A stretch of DNA of 7,305 bases from Armatimonadota bacterium (GCA_014381035.1 JACMIS010000582.1:1-7305); one strand, 5' to 3'; shown: positions 1 to 6,884, counted from the first letter of the stretch. A program made the numbers and translations. The notes: a model not told the origin generated them from the letters alone.

Positions 1-1
1 A

Positions 2-363
<362 letters not shown>

Positions 364-461
364 TCGTAAGGGTTAGTAGGCATAGGACGCCGTCCGCATA
401 TCTAGTCTTACGCAAGTGCAGCTACCGATTCAGGTGCCCATAATGAAAAGAAGGGAAAATT

Positions 462-1037
462 ATGAGGAAACTAATACTTCAGGAATTCATAACGATTGAT
501 GGCTTCGCCGCAGATACTGAGGGCGGGATGGATGCTATGTTTGGCAACGGAGAGGAGGATGGCGAGCCGCATATGGACTTCTTACGCCCGGAGGATGATA
601 TAGATACTATTCTGTATGGAGCCGTGACATACGGTGGGATGGCAGACTATTGGCCGACAGCGACCGAAGCAATAGCCGACAAAGTAAATGCGGCCCACAT
701 TATTGTTTTTTCAAAGTCGCTGAATCATGCCCCTTGGGGAAAACAGGCTGAAGCGACCATTATTAGAGAAAACGCGACTGAAGCAGTACTTAAATTAAAA
801 CAGCAGCCGGGCAAGAACATGATTATTTATGGAAGCATAAAGATGGCCCAATCATTAATGAAAGACGGTGTTATAGACGAGTATCAATTACGGGTCTGTC
901 CAGTTATTTTAGGAAAGGGCAAGCGTCTCTTTTCTGACAATACCGACACTCTCAATATGGAACTGCTAGAAACGAAAGTCTATAAATCTGGATTGATCCT
1001 GCTTCGCTATCAACCGGACATTAAAAAGGCTGAGTAA
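462..1037 (+). CDS. Dihydrofolate reductase family protein (RibD C-terminal-like)
   Basis: This is a 191-residue cytoplasmic protein of the RibD_C/DHFR-like fold (YyaP/YwjB type), a group of NADPH-binding reductases whose substrates are mostly unknown. Visible motifs are the first strand LILQEFITIDGFAA (residues 4-17), LYGAVTYGGMADYWP (51-65) matching the family's GRxTY helix, IVFSKSL (81-87), and the diagnostic block IIYGS...LMKDGVIDEYQL with PVILGKGKRLF (121-157). The length is full for a single-domain member. The ATG at 462 is set by AGAAGGGA at 449-456, six bases upstream; a nearby CATAAT (439-444) could be a -10 but has no good -35. Two stops (TAATAA) end it. Codon usage differs from every neighbour: AAA, ATT, TTA and TAT are frequent, and bases 781-840 hold only 21 G+C of 60. 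Transfer from a lower-GC donor is the likely explanation. The exact reaction cannot be inferred. Confidence 0.9.
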   Translation: MRKLILQEFITIDGFAADTEGGMDAMFGNGEEDGEPHMDFLRPEDDIDTILYGAVTYGGMADYWPTATEAIADKVNAAHIIVFSKSLNHAPWGKQAEATIIRENATEAVLKLKQQPGKNMIIYGSIKMAQSLMKDGVIDEYQLRVCPVILGKGKRLFSDNTDTLNMELLETKVYKSGLILLRYQPDIKKAE

Positions 1038-1075
1038 TAAATGTCAGCATCGAATAATAATCGCAGAATCAAAAC

Positions 1076-1102
1076 GCATTTTTACCAAAGATGCAACTTT
1101 TT
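1076..1102 (+). terminator. Possible weak terminator of the DHFR-like gene
   Basis: The arms GCATTTTT (1076-1083) and AAAGATGC (1087-1094) pair over 8 bp with one G-U pair and an ACC loop, followed by AAC and five T. It begins 38 bases after the stop codon. The stem is AT-rich and therefore weak, but its position and T-run fit an intrinsic terminator. Confidence 0.4.
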
Positions 1103-1377
1103 GTGAACCGTTTAGTCGAGAATTAGTCACATCAACTAATTATGACATCATCTCAATCAGGATTTAGTAACTTTGTATCTGCCGCCTAAATTTGATAAAC
1201 CATGAGTGCTCTCAAGCGAAAATTTGTCTGATTAAGGTGATTGTCAATGCTGTTAAATTATGCGATTTACATTCAACGAAAATGTCTCACATTAGGTATG
1301 TCTTGAATAACTAGGTGAGAAGGCTGGGACATGGTCCAATATATTGCGCCGTGTAGTAACCGGGCGCATCATTTTGC
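1103..1377. other. AT-rich non-coding stretch before pyk
   Basis: No convincing gene is present on either strand. Composition is like the preceding DHFR-like gene (20 G+C of 60 in 1081-1140) and returns to the GC-rich norm around 1340, so the stretch probably arrived with that gene. It must hold the pyk promoter unless pyk is read from upstream. Pieces such as TTGTCA (1241-1246) and TTTACA (1266-1271) could be -35 boxes, but neither has a good -10 at 16-18 bases, so I do not call a promoter. One short perfect inverted repeat is listed separately. Confidence 0.5.
1121..1141. repeat. Short perfect inverted repeat AATTAGT/ACTAATT
   Basis: Two perfect 7-base arms, AATTAGT at 1121-1127 and ACTAATT at 1135-1141, flank CACATCA. 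It could be an operator-like dyad, but short AT-rich dyads arise easily by chance in DNA of this composition. Confidence 0.3.
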
Positions 1378-1386
1378 GGAGGAGGG
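1378..1386 (+). promoter_or_regulatory. Strong ribosome binding site that decides the pyk start
   Basis: GGAGGAGGG is an extended anti-16S match and ends four bases before an in-frame TTG (1391). Directly after the TTG comes RKTKIVCTIGP, the normal N-terminus of pyruvate kinases. This favours TTG 1391 over the in-frame ATG at 1331, which would add 20 residues (MVQYIAPCSNRAHHF...) that are not typical of the family. The ATG does have a weaker GAGAAGG at 1317-1323. Confidence 0.65.
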
Positions 1387-1390
1387 CGCG

Positions 1391-2806
1391 TTGAGAAAAA
1401 CTAAGATTGTTTGTACCATCGGACCGGCGACGGAGGGCAAGGAACAACTGCGTGCCCTCGCCGACGCGGGCATGGATGTCGCGCGGCTGAACTTTTCGCA
1501 TGGGACGCATGAATGGCACGGCGAACGTATCCGACTCCTGCGCGAGATCGAACAGGAGCGGGGGCGTCCTATCGCGATTCATCAGGATTTGTGCGGTCCA
1601 AAACTGCGTATCGGGCAGGTGCCGGATGACGGCATCGAATTGCCGCGCGGGAGTGAATGCCTCCTTTCCTCCGAACCGTTCGCGCCGGGTCCCGCGCCGC
1701 GCATCCCGATTCCGTTACCGGGACTCCTGGAAGCTCTGCAACCGGGCGGTTTAGTGTATATGGACGACGCACAGATCGAAATGGACGTGGTAGCGAAAAG
1801 CGACTCGGGTGTTCGGTGCCTGGTGCGGCATGGCGGTCTTCTGCGCTCGCGCAAGGGCATCACTGCTCCGGGGGCGTCGTTCCAGATCGACGCGCTGACC
1901 GAAAAAGACCTCGCCGACGCGGCGTTTGCCATTCGGGAAGGCATCGATTACATCGGCGTGTCGTTCGTGCGGCGGGCGTCCGACATGGACCCGGTCCATG
2001 CCCTGATTGCCGAAGCGAAAAGCGCGACGCGGGTCATCGCCAAGATCGAGAAGCCGGAGGCGATTACGCACCTGGACGAGATACTCGCCGCGTGCGACGG
2101 CTTGATGGTGGCGCGGGGTGATTTGGGCGTCGAGGTGCCGCTCCATCAGGTGCCGGTGCTACAAAAGCAGATCATCCTCGCCTGTGTCAACGCCGGGAAA
2201 CCGGTCATCACGGCGACTCAGATGATGGAGTCGATGATCAAAAGTCCCCGCCCGACACGCGCGGAAGTATCCGATGTCGCGAACGCCGTGTACGACGGAA
2301 CGAGTGCCGTGATGCTCTCCGGGGAAACCGCGATGGGGGATTTTCCGGTCGAGACGGTCCGCGCGATGGCGGCGACCGCGGAATACACCGAAGCGCATCT
2401 GCCGTATGCCCAGTTGCTCCGGGACGCGTTGGAGCGCGACGCCGTCGGGCGCACCGAAGCATTGTGTCAGGGAATCACGGAAATTGCGACCGATCTCCAG
2501 GTCGCCGCGATTCTTTGCTCGACCACCTCCGGCGAAACCGCCCGGCAGTTCGCCCGAATGCGCCCCGCCCTCCTGATCATCGCGGCGACCGCGAATATCG
2601 CGACGTATCGAAGCCTCGCGTTATCCTGGGGCGTGCAGCCGCTACTCGTTCCAGAAACGACTGTGGTCGAAGAGCGTGTCGCCGCACTGTTGAAAGGCGC
2701 ACGGGCAGCCGGTTGGGTCACGTCCGGTCAAACCGTGGTAATTGCGGCGGGCGCGACTGTGGGGACCGCCGGGGGAACGACCGCCTTCCGAATCGAAACC
2801 GTTTGA
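1391..2806 (+). CDS. pyk: Pyruvate kinase
   Basis: Pyruvate kinase transfers phosphate from phosphoenolpyruvate to ADP, giving pyruvate and ATP, the last step of glycolysis; it is cytoplasmic and usually a tetramer. From the TTG start it has 471 residues, the usual bacterial length. Seen in order: KTKIVCTIGPA (3-13); ARLNFSHG (31-38) with the R, N and S that bind phosphate and K+; QDLCGPKLRIG (65-75); the B-domain lid (about 75-165); IAKIEKPEA (216-224) with catalytic Lys218 and metal ligand Glu220; ARGDLGVE (241-248) with metal ligand Asp244; ITATQMMESM (273-282) with Thr276; then PRPTRAEVSDVANAVYDG. The C-terminal domain has CSTTSGETAR (376-385), the loop that in allosteric relatives binds sugar phosphate. 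All core catalytic residues are present. The start is argued at the ribosome-site entry; the longer form would begin at 1331. A strong terminator follows 10 bases after the stop. Confidence 0.97.
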   Translation: MRKTKIVCTIGPATEGKEQLRALADAGMDVARLNFSHGTHEWHGERIRLLREIEQERGRPIAIHQDLCGPKLRIGQVPDDGIELPRGSECLLSSEPFAPGPAPRIPIPLPGLLEALQPGGLVYMDDAQIEMDVVAKSDSGVRCLVRHGGLLRSRKGITAPGASFQIDALTEKDLADAAFAIREGIDYIGVSFVRRASDMDPVHALIAEAKSATRVIAKIEKPEAITHLDEILAACDGLMVARGDLGVEVPLHQVPVLQKQIILACVNAGKPVITATQMMESMIKSPRPTRAEVSDVANAVYDGTSAVMLSGETAMGDFPVETVRAMAATAEYTEAHLPYAQLLRDALERDAVGRTEALCQGITEIATDLQVAAILCSTTSGETARQFARMRPALLIIAATANIATYRSLALSWGVQPLLVPETTVVEERVAALLKGARAAGWVTSGQTVVIAAGATVGTAGGTTAFRIETV

Positions 2807-2816
2807 GGTAAGTGCG

Positions 2817-2860
2817 ACAAAACCGGCGCGATGAGTTGTTGCTCGTCGCGCCGGTTTTGT
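2817..2860. terminator. Strong hairpin terminator, probably bidirectional
   Basis: The arms at 2817-2831 and 2846-2860 (ACAAAACCGGCGCGA and its exact reverse complement) form a perfect 15-bp stem. It extends inward over TGAG/CTCG, with one G-U pair, to a TTGTTG loop. Because the outer stem has A residues on the left and T residues on the right, a U-tract is made in either direction. It lies between the pyk stop (2806) and the end of the minus-strand lipoprotein gene (2879), so it can end both convergent transcripts. Confidence 0.9.
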
Positions 2861-2878
2861 TTCTATCGTCGGTCGATG

Positions 2879-3094
2879 TTACGGTTGCGGAATCGCTGTT
2901 TTCGTTTTTCGGTTCCGCGCCCCGGCTTTCATGGTGCCACGAGCCGCCGTCGTGGTCGTCGCGATTTGAGGGCTATCGTCTTTGGATGCGCCAACGCTTT
3001 GCTTGTCGGAGCAACCGGACGGGGTTAGCCACACGCACAAACCAAGCAACCCGAGGAACGTGAGCCGCCTTAAGGGACCGATCATGCTATACAT
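2879..3094 (-). CDS. Small predicted lipoprotein downstream of the prepilin gene
   Basis: This frame encodes 71 residues: a basic n-region with RR (9-10), a hydrophobic stretch LTFLGLLGLCVWL (11-23), and TPSGC with Cys28 as the likely lipidation site. The mature part is short, polar and rich in Ser, Thr, Lys and Asp, with no recognised domain. The -3 residue of the lipobox is Pro, which is unusual, so plain secretion or a membrane anchor are alternatives. I chose the ATG at 3094 because AAGGGGG lies five bases upstream, right after the prepilin stop. An in-frame ATG at 3112 would give 77 residues and overlap the prepilin end by 8 bases. Either way the two genes are tightly spaced and probably co-transcribed. 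In Planctomycetes, DUF1559 prepilin genes are often followed by small lipoprotein genes, so a joint envelope role is a reasonable inference. No precise function is known. Confidence 0.65.
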   Translation of the reverse strand: MYSMIGPLRRLTFLGLLGLCVWLTPSGCSDKQSVGASKDDSPQIATTTTAARGTMKAGARNRKTKTAIPQP

Positions 3095-3104
3095 TATCGC
3101 CCCC

Positions 3105-3878
3105 TTATTCATGGTTCTTCGGCATGTCGTCGATGTTATGCATGCCCCAGTTGTCGACCGCGTCGGCAGGTCTCGTTTTGTCGAGCGTCTGCTTGAACTT
3201 GAACCATTTCGCGTGACCGTCCGCGAAGGCGTAGTTGTTCCCGCCGCTGTGCCGCCCGACGTTCCTCGGGTCGGGCACCTGGCTGTCCGTGTCGACGTCG
3301 CCGATCTGGTAGCCGGAGCCGTCCAGGAAGCCGCGTTCCCAGTTGTCGTCCGGCGCGGACGGCCACGGGTGGTAATCGAAGAAGGCGATTCCTTCGTGAC
3401 GCTCCCCGATCATGATCTGTTGCGCGGGTGTTTTTACGTCGCCGAGTGTGATCCCGTGCGAGAAGAAGCCGTTGATTAGATAGTCGGTGCGGTACTTCTT
3501 CCAGTCGTCGATGGTGACTACCGGCGGGAACACTGTGATCCGGTCGTCGTCATCCACGGACGGGTCACGGAAGATTGCATCGGATTTGACATACGGTTTG
3601 AGCGGCTCGTACCACGTGTACAGGTCGGCTATCGTTTCCGGTGGTGTCAGGTCATGGTACGTATGGGCGGTCGCTTCGTCGTAATCCTGCGCGTACATCA
3701 GGATCGCGATACCGATCTGGCGGACGTTGGACAGGTCGGCGGTTTGACGGGCTTTGGCGCGAGCCTGAGCGAACACGGGAAAAAGTATCGCGGCGAGGAT
3801 CGCGATTATCGCGATCACGACGAGCAGTTCGATCAAGGTGAAGCCGCGTGGGGCTTGTACGGTGGCAACATTTTTCAT
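3105..3878 (-). CDS. DUF1559 type II secretion/pilin-like protein with H-X9-DG motif
   Basis: This 257-residue protein has a class III prepilin leader: [12 protein letters not shown], then [19 protein letters not shown]. Prepilin peptidase should cut after Gly12 and methylate Phe13; Glu17 is the conserved +5 glutamate. The hydrophobic helix (13-35) anchors the protein in the inner membrane and drives pseudopilus assembly. It continues as [13 protein letters not shown] (33-45) and [10 protein letters not shown], wording typical of Armatimonadota. The soluble domain ends in [18 protein letters not shown], in which His210, nine residues and Asp220-Gly221 form the H-X9-DG signature of the DUF1559 family. 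I chose ATG 3878 (AAAGG upstream) because the family N-terminus begins there; the frame stays open to 4001, but those 41 extra residues are not leader-like. A small lipoprotein gene follows immediately. Function beyond a pseudopilin-like surface or secretion role is unknown. Confidence 0.93.
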   Translation of the reverse strand: MKNVATVQAPRGFTLIELLVVIAIIAILAAILFPVFAQARAKARQTADLSNVRQIGIAILMYAQDYDEATAHTYHDLTPPETIADLYTWYEPLKPYVKSDAIFRDPSVDDDDRITVFPPVVTIDDWKKYRTDYLINGFFSHGITLGDVKTPAQQIMIGERHEGIAFFDYHPWPSAPDDNWERGFLDGSGYQIGDVDTDSQVPDPRNVGRHSGGNNYAFADGHAKWFKFKQTLDKTRPADAVDNWGMHNIDDMPKNHE

Positions 3879-4039
3879 GGAAATACCTTTTGCTTGGGCG
3901 GGTGCCGTGGGAGTCCGGGCAAAGTAGCCCGAACCATAAACGGCAGGTGAGAAAGAAACCGGTCCACGCGAAAGCGATACCGTGCACCGACCTGGCAACA
4001 CAAGGGTTGCGCGGAAGGGTGAGGCGTTTCGCGGCGTAG

Positions 4040-4441
4040 TTAAACGAATGCGAGAGGGGGTGCTCGTAAACCCTGACGCGGCGTGGGTGCGGCGCAGAGT
4101 GCGGCGATGCGCACTTGCAGGAGTAAAATGACCGCAGTCGAGAAAGAGACCGGGACAATCGTTGCGACGGTCCCCGGTGTCGTAATACCGGTCGCCAACC
4201 AGTCACACGAAGCGCAGTCTGCTTCGGAGAATGACGCGGCGGAATGGGGCGTGGAATCGGAGTGTGTGACGGTCTCTGAAACCGGGAATAGCGTCGCGGA
4301 GGTTTCCACGGAAGTCTCATTGCGCTGGCTATGCGAGTGCTGGGACGCGATCACGGAAACAAAGGCGAACAGGAAAGCGATCAGTCCGGCGAGGTGCCGA
4401 CTGAGCCGCGTGTATCCCTTGTTTGTTCTCACGTTCTGCAT
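4040..4441 (-). CDS. Small membrane protein with HxH and CxxC, DUF2946-like
   Basis: This frame encodes 133 residues. Residues 17-33 form a signal or membrane segment ([17 protein letters not shown]) followed by QHSHSQ. A Ser/Thr-rich linker leads to CASCDWLA with Cys76 and Cys79, then a second hydrophobic segment (about 90-117) and a tail [12 protein letters not shown]. The order helix, His-rich patch, CxxC, helix, R-x-PP tail resembles DUF2946-type proteins, which are sometimes found near copper genes. A metal-linked envelope role is therefore possible but unproven, and no metal gene is seen here. The ATG at 4441 has no clear ribosome binding site and lies inside a 45-base inverted repeat. 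A leaderless message or a later start such as GTG at codon 4 are alternatives. It is 161 bases upstream of the prepilin start on the same strand. Codon use matches the GC-rich neighbours, which supports a real gene. Confidence 0.65.
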   Translation of the reverse strand: MQNVRTNKGYTRLSRHLAGLIAFLFAFVSVIASQHSHSQRNETSVETSATLFPVSETVTHSDSTPHSAASFSEADCASCDWLATGITTPGTVATIVPVSFSTAVILLLQVRIAALCAAPTPRQGLRAPPLAFV

Positions 4442-4483
4442 TGTTGCAAATAAATTACCATACTGTAACCGTTTTCAACAATG
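4439..4483. repeat. 45-base imperfect inverted repeat over a start codon, possible operator
   Basis: The outer arms CATTGTTGCAAA (4439-4450) and TTTTCAACAATG (4472-4483) are reverse complements at 11 of 12 positions. Nested nearly on the same axis is TTAC...GTAA (4455-4468). The left arm contains the minus-strand start codon at 4441, and the repeat covers the likely minus-strand promoter. It may be a repressor site or an mRNA hairpin controlling that gene, possibly tsaC too. Confidence 0.5.
4449..4478 (-). promoter_or_regulatory. Possible promoter of the DUF2946-like gene
   Basis: On the minus strand TTGAAA (4478-4473) is followed after 18 bases by TTTATT (4454-4449, four of six matches to TATAAT). 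Transcription would begin only a few bases before or at the ATG at 4441, consistent with the missing ribosome site. The match is weak. Confidence 0.3.
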
Positions 4484-4542
4484 ATTTCTTCAAAACTTTT
4501 TCGGCGGAGGTAATCACAATCGGTATTCGGGGGCGGACGGGA

Positions 4543-4548
4543 TAAAAT
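4543..4548 (+). promoter_or_regulatory. Candidate -10 box of tsaC, implying a leaderless message
   Basis: TAAAAT matches TATAAT at five of six positions and ends seven bases before the tsaC ATG at 4556. If used, the transcript would start at or beside the ATG. No good -35 is seen 16-18 bases upstream. GGAGG at 4506-4510 is too far from the ATG (45 bases) to serve as its ribosome site. Confidence 0.4.
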
Positions 4549-4555
4549 CAAAAAT

Positions 4556-5518
4556 ATGGCAGTACGAATCGTTGCGGCGGCGGATGGTATGGCGGAAGCG
4601 GTGGAGCGTTTGCGAGACGGGAAACTGGTCGCGTTTCCGACGGAGACGGTGTATGGTCTGGGCGCGGACGCTCGCAATATGGAGGCGGTAGCGCAGATCT
4701 TCGCCGCGAAAGGGCGACCGGCGACGAACCCGCTGATCGTCCATGTGGCGGATAGCGCGGCGGCGCGAAACCTGACGAGTGCGTGGACACCGGTCGCGGA
4801 CGAACTGGCGGCGATGTACTGGCCCGGCGCGATCACGCTCGTGGTGCGAAAAACCGACGCGATACCGGCGATTGTCACGGCGGGCGGCGACACGGTAGGT
4901 CTGCGCGTGCCGGACCATCCGGTCGCGCTGGAGATGCTACAGCGGAGCGGTGTCCCGGTCGCCGCACCGTCCGCGAACCGCTCGGAAGAAGTCTCCCCAA
5001 CGACCGCCGCGCACGTCGCCGACTCGCTCGGACCCTATATAGATGACTTGCTGATTTTGGACGGGGGGGCGTGCCGGGTCGGCATCGAATCCACGGTCGT
5101 TGACGCGACGGGCGACACCCCGCGCTTACTGCGTCCGGGCATGATGCATATTTTCCATGCGAATGCGGCGGAAAACCTGTCGGAGAACGCCGATGATGTC
5201 TTGCGCTCACCGGGGCAAATGGTGCGCCATTACGCGCCCTCGGTACCGGTTCATGTCCTGACCGCGAAGCGACTGCGCAAAGATCGGCTCGCGGGCGACG
5301 GCGTGATTCAGCGTATCGTTATCGGAAAGCCGGTGGAAGAACCCTCCCTGGAAGTCCACTGGCTCCCGTCTGACCCGGACGGTTACGCGGCAGGTTTGTA
5401 CGCTGCCTTACGAATGTTGGACACGGCTGGCGTCCCCCGAATCTTGATCGAAGAACCGCCGCGTGGTCCCCGATGGGACGCGATCCACGACCGCCTTCGC
5501 CGCGCCGCGACGCCTTGA
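4556..5518 (+). CDS. tsaC: L-threonylcarbamoyladenylate synthase (Sua5/YwlC long form)
   Basis: This cytoplasmic enzyme makes threonylcarbamoyl-AMP from L-threonine, bicarbonate and ATP, the first step of the t6A modification at position 37 of tRNAs reading ANN codons; TsaD and its partners then transfer the group. It has 320 residues, the length of the two-domain Sua5 form. The YrdC/TsaC domain (about 1-195) shows LVAFPTETVYGLGADA (24-39), KGRPATNPLIVHV (52-64), the WPGAITLV strand (89-96), VGLRVPDHP (114-122), APSANRS (137-143) followed by SPTTAAHV, GIESTVVD (176-183) and LLRPGM (191-196). A linker with SPGQMVRHYAP (218-228) closes the active site, and the Sua5 domain ends in DRLRRAA. No upstream in-frame start was found, and a close ribosome site is lacking. 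The next gene starts 49 bases downstream. Equivalent names are sua5 and ywlC. Confidence 0.95.
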   Translation: MAVRIVAAADGMAEAVERLRDGKLVAFPTETVYGLGADARNMEAVAQIFAAKGRPATNPLIVHVADSAAARNLTSAWTPVADELAAMYWPGAITLVVRKTDAIPAIVTAGGDTVGLRVPDHPVALEMLQRSGVPVAAPSANRSEEVSPTTAAHVADSLGPYIDDLLILDGGACRVGIESTVVDATGDTPRLLRPGMMHIFHANAAENLSENADDVLRSPGQMVRHYAPSVPVHVLTAKRLRKDRLAGDGVIQRIVIGKPVEEPSLEVHWLPSDPDGYAAGLYAALRMLDTAGVPRILIEEPPRGPRWDAIHDRLRRAATP

Positions 5519-5542
5519 GTGGGGGATGAAACATCCCCGCAC
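5519..5542 (+). other. Hairpin directly after the tsaC stop
   Basis: GGGGATG (5522-5528) and CATCCCC (5532-5538) form a 7-bp stem with an AAA loop, extendable by GTG/CAC past one bulged G. No T-run follows, so it is not a classical terminator. It could protect the tsaC mRNA 3' end or slow read-through before the next gene. Confidence 0.4.
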
Positions 5543-5550
5543 TTCCGCTG

Positions 5551-5556
5551 TACAAT
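5551..5556 (+). promoter_or_regulatory. Candidate -10 box before the flavoprotein gene
   Basis: TACAAT matches TATAAT at five of six positions and lies 11 bases before the ATG at 5568. The hexamer 17 bases upstream (GAAACA) is a poor -35. If active, the flavoprotein gene could be transcribed apart from tsaC. Confidence 0.3.
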
Positions 5557-5567
5557 CAAAGGCAGAA

Positions 5568-6854
5568 ATGAAACAACAAATCGTGATAGTCGGTGGGGGG
5601 GCGGCGGGGATGCTTGCGGCGTACCGGGCGGCGCAGCTCGGCGCGGATGTTCTTCTGCTGGAGAAGAAATCGCGGCTCGGCACCAAAATCTTGATTTCCG
5701 GCGGTGGGAAGTGTAATGTCACGCACGCCGGGAGCATGGAGGATATTCGGGCGAAGTTTCGCCCGAACGAGGCACGGTTCCTGAAACCGTCGTTTTACCG
5801 CTCGACCAATGAGGCGTTTGTGACGATGCTCACCGATAAAGGCATGGGAACGTACACGCGCCCGGACGGCCGGATCTTTCCGGTGCCGCCGTTCGACGCC
5901 AAGGATGTGGTCGCGGTTTTAGAAGCGCATCTGCGTGATGTCGGAGTGCAGATACGATTGGATGCGGCGGTTTCCGGCGTTTCTGTGGAAGACGGCGCGG
6001 TTCGCGGCGTGACGCTCGTTTCCGGCGAGCTGATCGAGACCCGGCATCTGATCGTGGCGACCGGCGGGTCGTCGTTCCCGGCGACCGGTACCACGGGCGA
6101 CGGCTGGCGGTGGATGGAATCGCTCGGGCATACGCTGGTGCCGCTCCGCGCCGCACTCGCGCCGCTGTATCTGGACCCCGTGCCGCCCGCCGAATGGTCG
6201 GGAGTCGCCCTGCGCGACTGCGTACTCCGTGCTCGCACCGCGAACCCCGATGGGTCCTCCGGCAAGGAACGGATGCGCTGGCGCGGCGACCTGCTCTGGA
6301 CACACAAAGGCGTTTCGGGACCGGTCGCACTCGGGGTTTCGCGCGAAGTCGCCGAGGCGATCCCGAACGACAGCATCGTGGAAGCCGATTTTTTGCCCGA
6401 TGAACCGTTCGAGAAACTTTCCGAGCGACTACTGATGCACACGAAAACCTATCCCCGCCGCGCCGTGTCTGATTTTGTGGAAGCCGAACCCGCCGTCCCG
6501 AACCGATTGGTCCGCCCCCTGTTTGACAGTGCGAACGTGGACATCGCTACCAAAGGCGCGTATCTCGGTGCGAAGGAACGAAACCGCCTCGCGAACGCGC
6601 TCAAAGGCTGGCGTCTCGGTCGCGTCCGGCATGTGCCATTGGAGCGGGGCGAAGTCGTCGCGGGCGGCGTCTCGCTCGATGACGTGGACCCGCAAACCAT
6701 GCGCTCGAAAAAAACAAAAGGCTTGTATCTGTGCGGCGAGATCCTCGACATCGCGGGACCAGTCGGCGGCTACAACCTGCAAGCCGCCTGGTCTACCGGC
6801 TACGTCGCGGGCGAAACCGCCGCGAAGGAAGCGGGAGTGAGGGAAACCGCCTAA
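5568..6854 (+). CDS. FAD-dependent oxidoreductase, BaiN/HI0933 (YhiN) family
   Basis: This 428-residue cytoplasmic flavoprotein belongs to the HI0933-like family, often annotated NAD(P)/FAD-dependent oxidoreductase or aminoacetone oxidase family. The FAD-binding Rossmann motif opens the protein: QIVIVGGGAAGMLAAYRA (4-21, G9-x-G11-x-x-G14), with LLLEKKSRLGTKILISGGGKCNVT (split as LLLEKKSRLG 29-38 and the family hallmark SGGGKCNVT 44-52). Also seen are RIFPVPPFDA (102-111), IVATGGSSFPATGTTGDGW (162-180), THKGVSGPVALG (245-256), and the C-terminal FAD block KGLYLCGEILDIAGPVGGYN (384-403) with AAWSTG. The length is normal. I chose ATG 5568 because the Rossmann strand begins there and AAAGG sits five bases upstream; the frame is open back to 5463, overlapping tsaC, but those 35 residues lack conserved features. 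The physiological substrate is not deducible. BaiN of gut clostridia acts on bile acids, but such a role is not implied here. Confidence 0.93.
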   Translation: MKQQIVIVGGGAAGMLAAYRAAQLGADVLLLEKKSRLGTKILISGGGKCNVTHAGSMEDIRAKFRPNEARFLKPSFYRSTNEAFVTMLTDKGMGTYTRPDGRIFPVPPFDAKDVVAVLEAHLRDVGVQIRLDAAVSGVSVEDGAVRGVTLVSGELIETRHLIVATGGSSFPATGTTGDGWRWMESLGHTLVPLRAALAPLYLDPVPPAEWSGVALRDCVLRARTANPDGSSGKERMRWRGDLLWTHKGVSGPVALGVSREVAEAIPNDSIVEADFLPDEPFEKLSERLLMHTKTYPRRAVSDFVEAEPAVPNRLVRPLFDSANVDIATKGAYLGAKERNRLANALKGWRLGRVRHVPLERGEVVAGGVSLDDVDPQTMRSKKTKGLYLCGEILDIAGPVGGYNLQAAWSTGYVAGETAAKEAGVRETA

Positions 6855-6884
6855 ACGCAGTGAAGGTTGCGCCCGAAGAAGTTT

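Noticed and set aside
385..395. GGACG-C-CGTCC palindrome between the VOC fragment and the DHFR-like gene
   Set aside because: A one-base loop cannot form a hairpin and no T-run follows; it is too short to claim as an operator.
1241..1294. TTGTCA and TTTACA as -35 boxes for pyk
   Set aside because: No hexamer close to TATAAT lies at 16-18 bases from either one.
3914..3933. CGGGC/GCCCG hairpin in the leader of the prepilin gene, considered as a c-di-GMP or other riboswitch
   Set aside because: Only five paired bases, and none of the conserved riboswitch core sequences could be recognised.
3878..4001. Extra 41-residue N-terminal extension of the prepilin
   Set aside because: The leader motif begins at ATG 3878 with a ribosome site; the extension is not conserved-looking.
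3652..4320. 222-codon minus-strand frame overlapping the prepilin and the DUF2946-like gene
   Set aside because: Arg/Pro/Ser-rich composition typical of an out-of-frame shadow; it crosses two better genes.
4083..4484. 133-codon plus-strand open frame opposite the DUF2946-like gene
   Set aside because: It is the complement of a better-supported minus-strand gene with membrane segments and motifs; no homology-like pattern is seen.
5795..6442. Long minus-strand open frames opposite the flavoprotein gene
   Set aside because: Arg/Ser/Pro-rich antisense of a clearly identified gene in GC-rich DNA.
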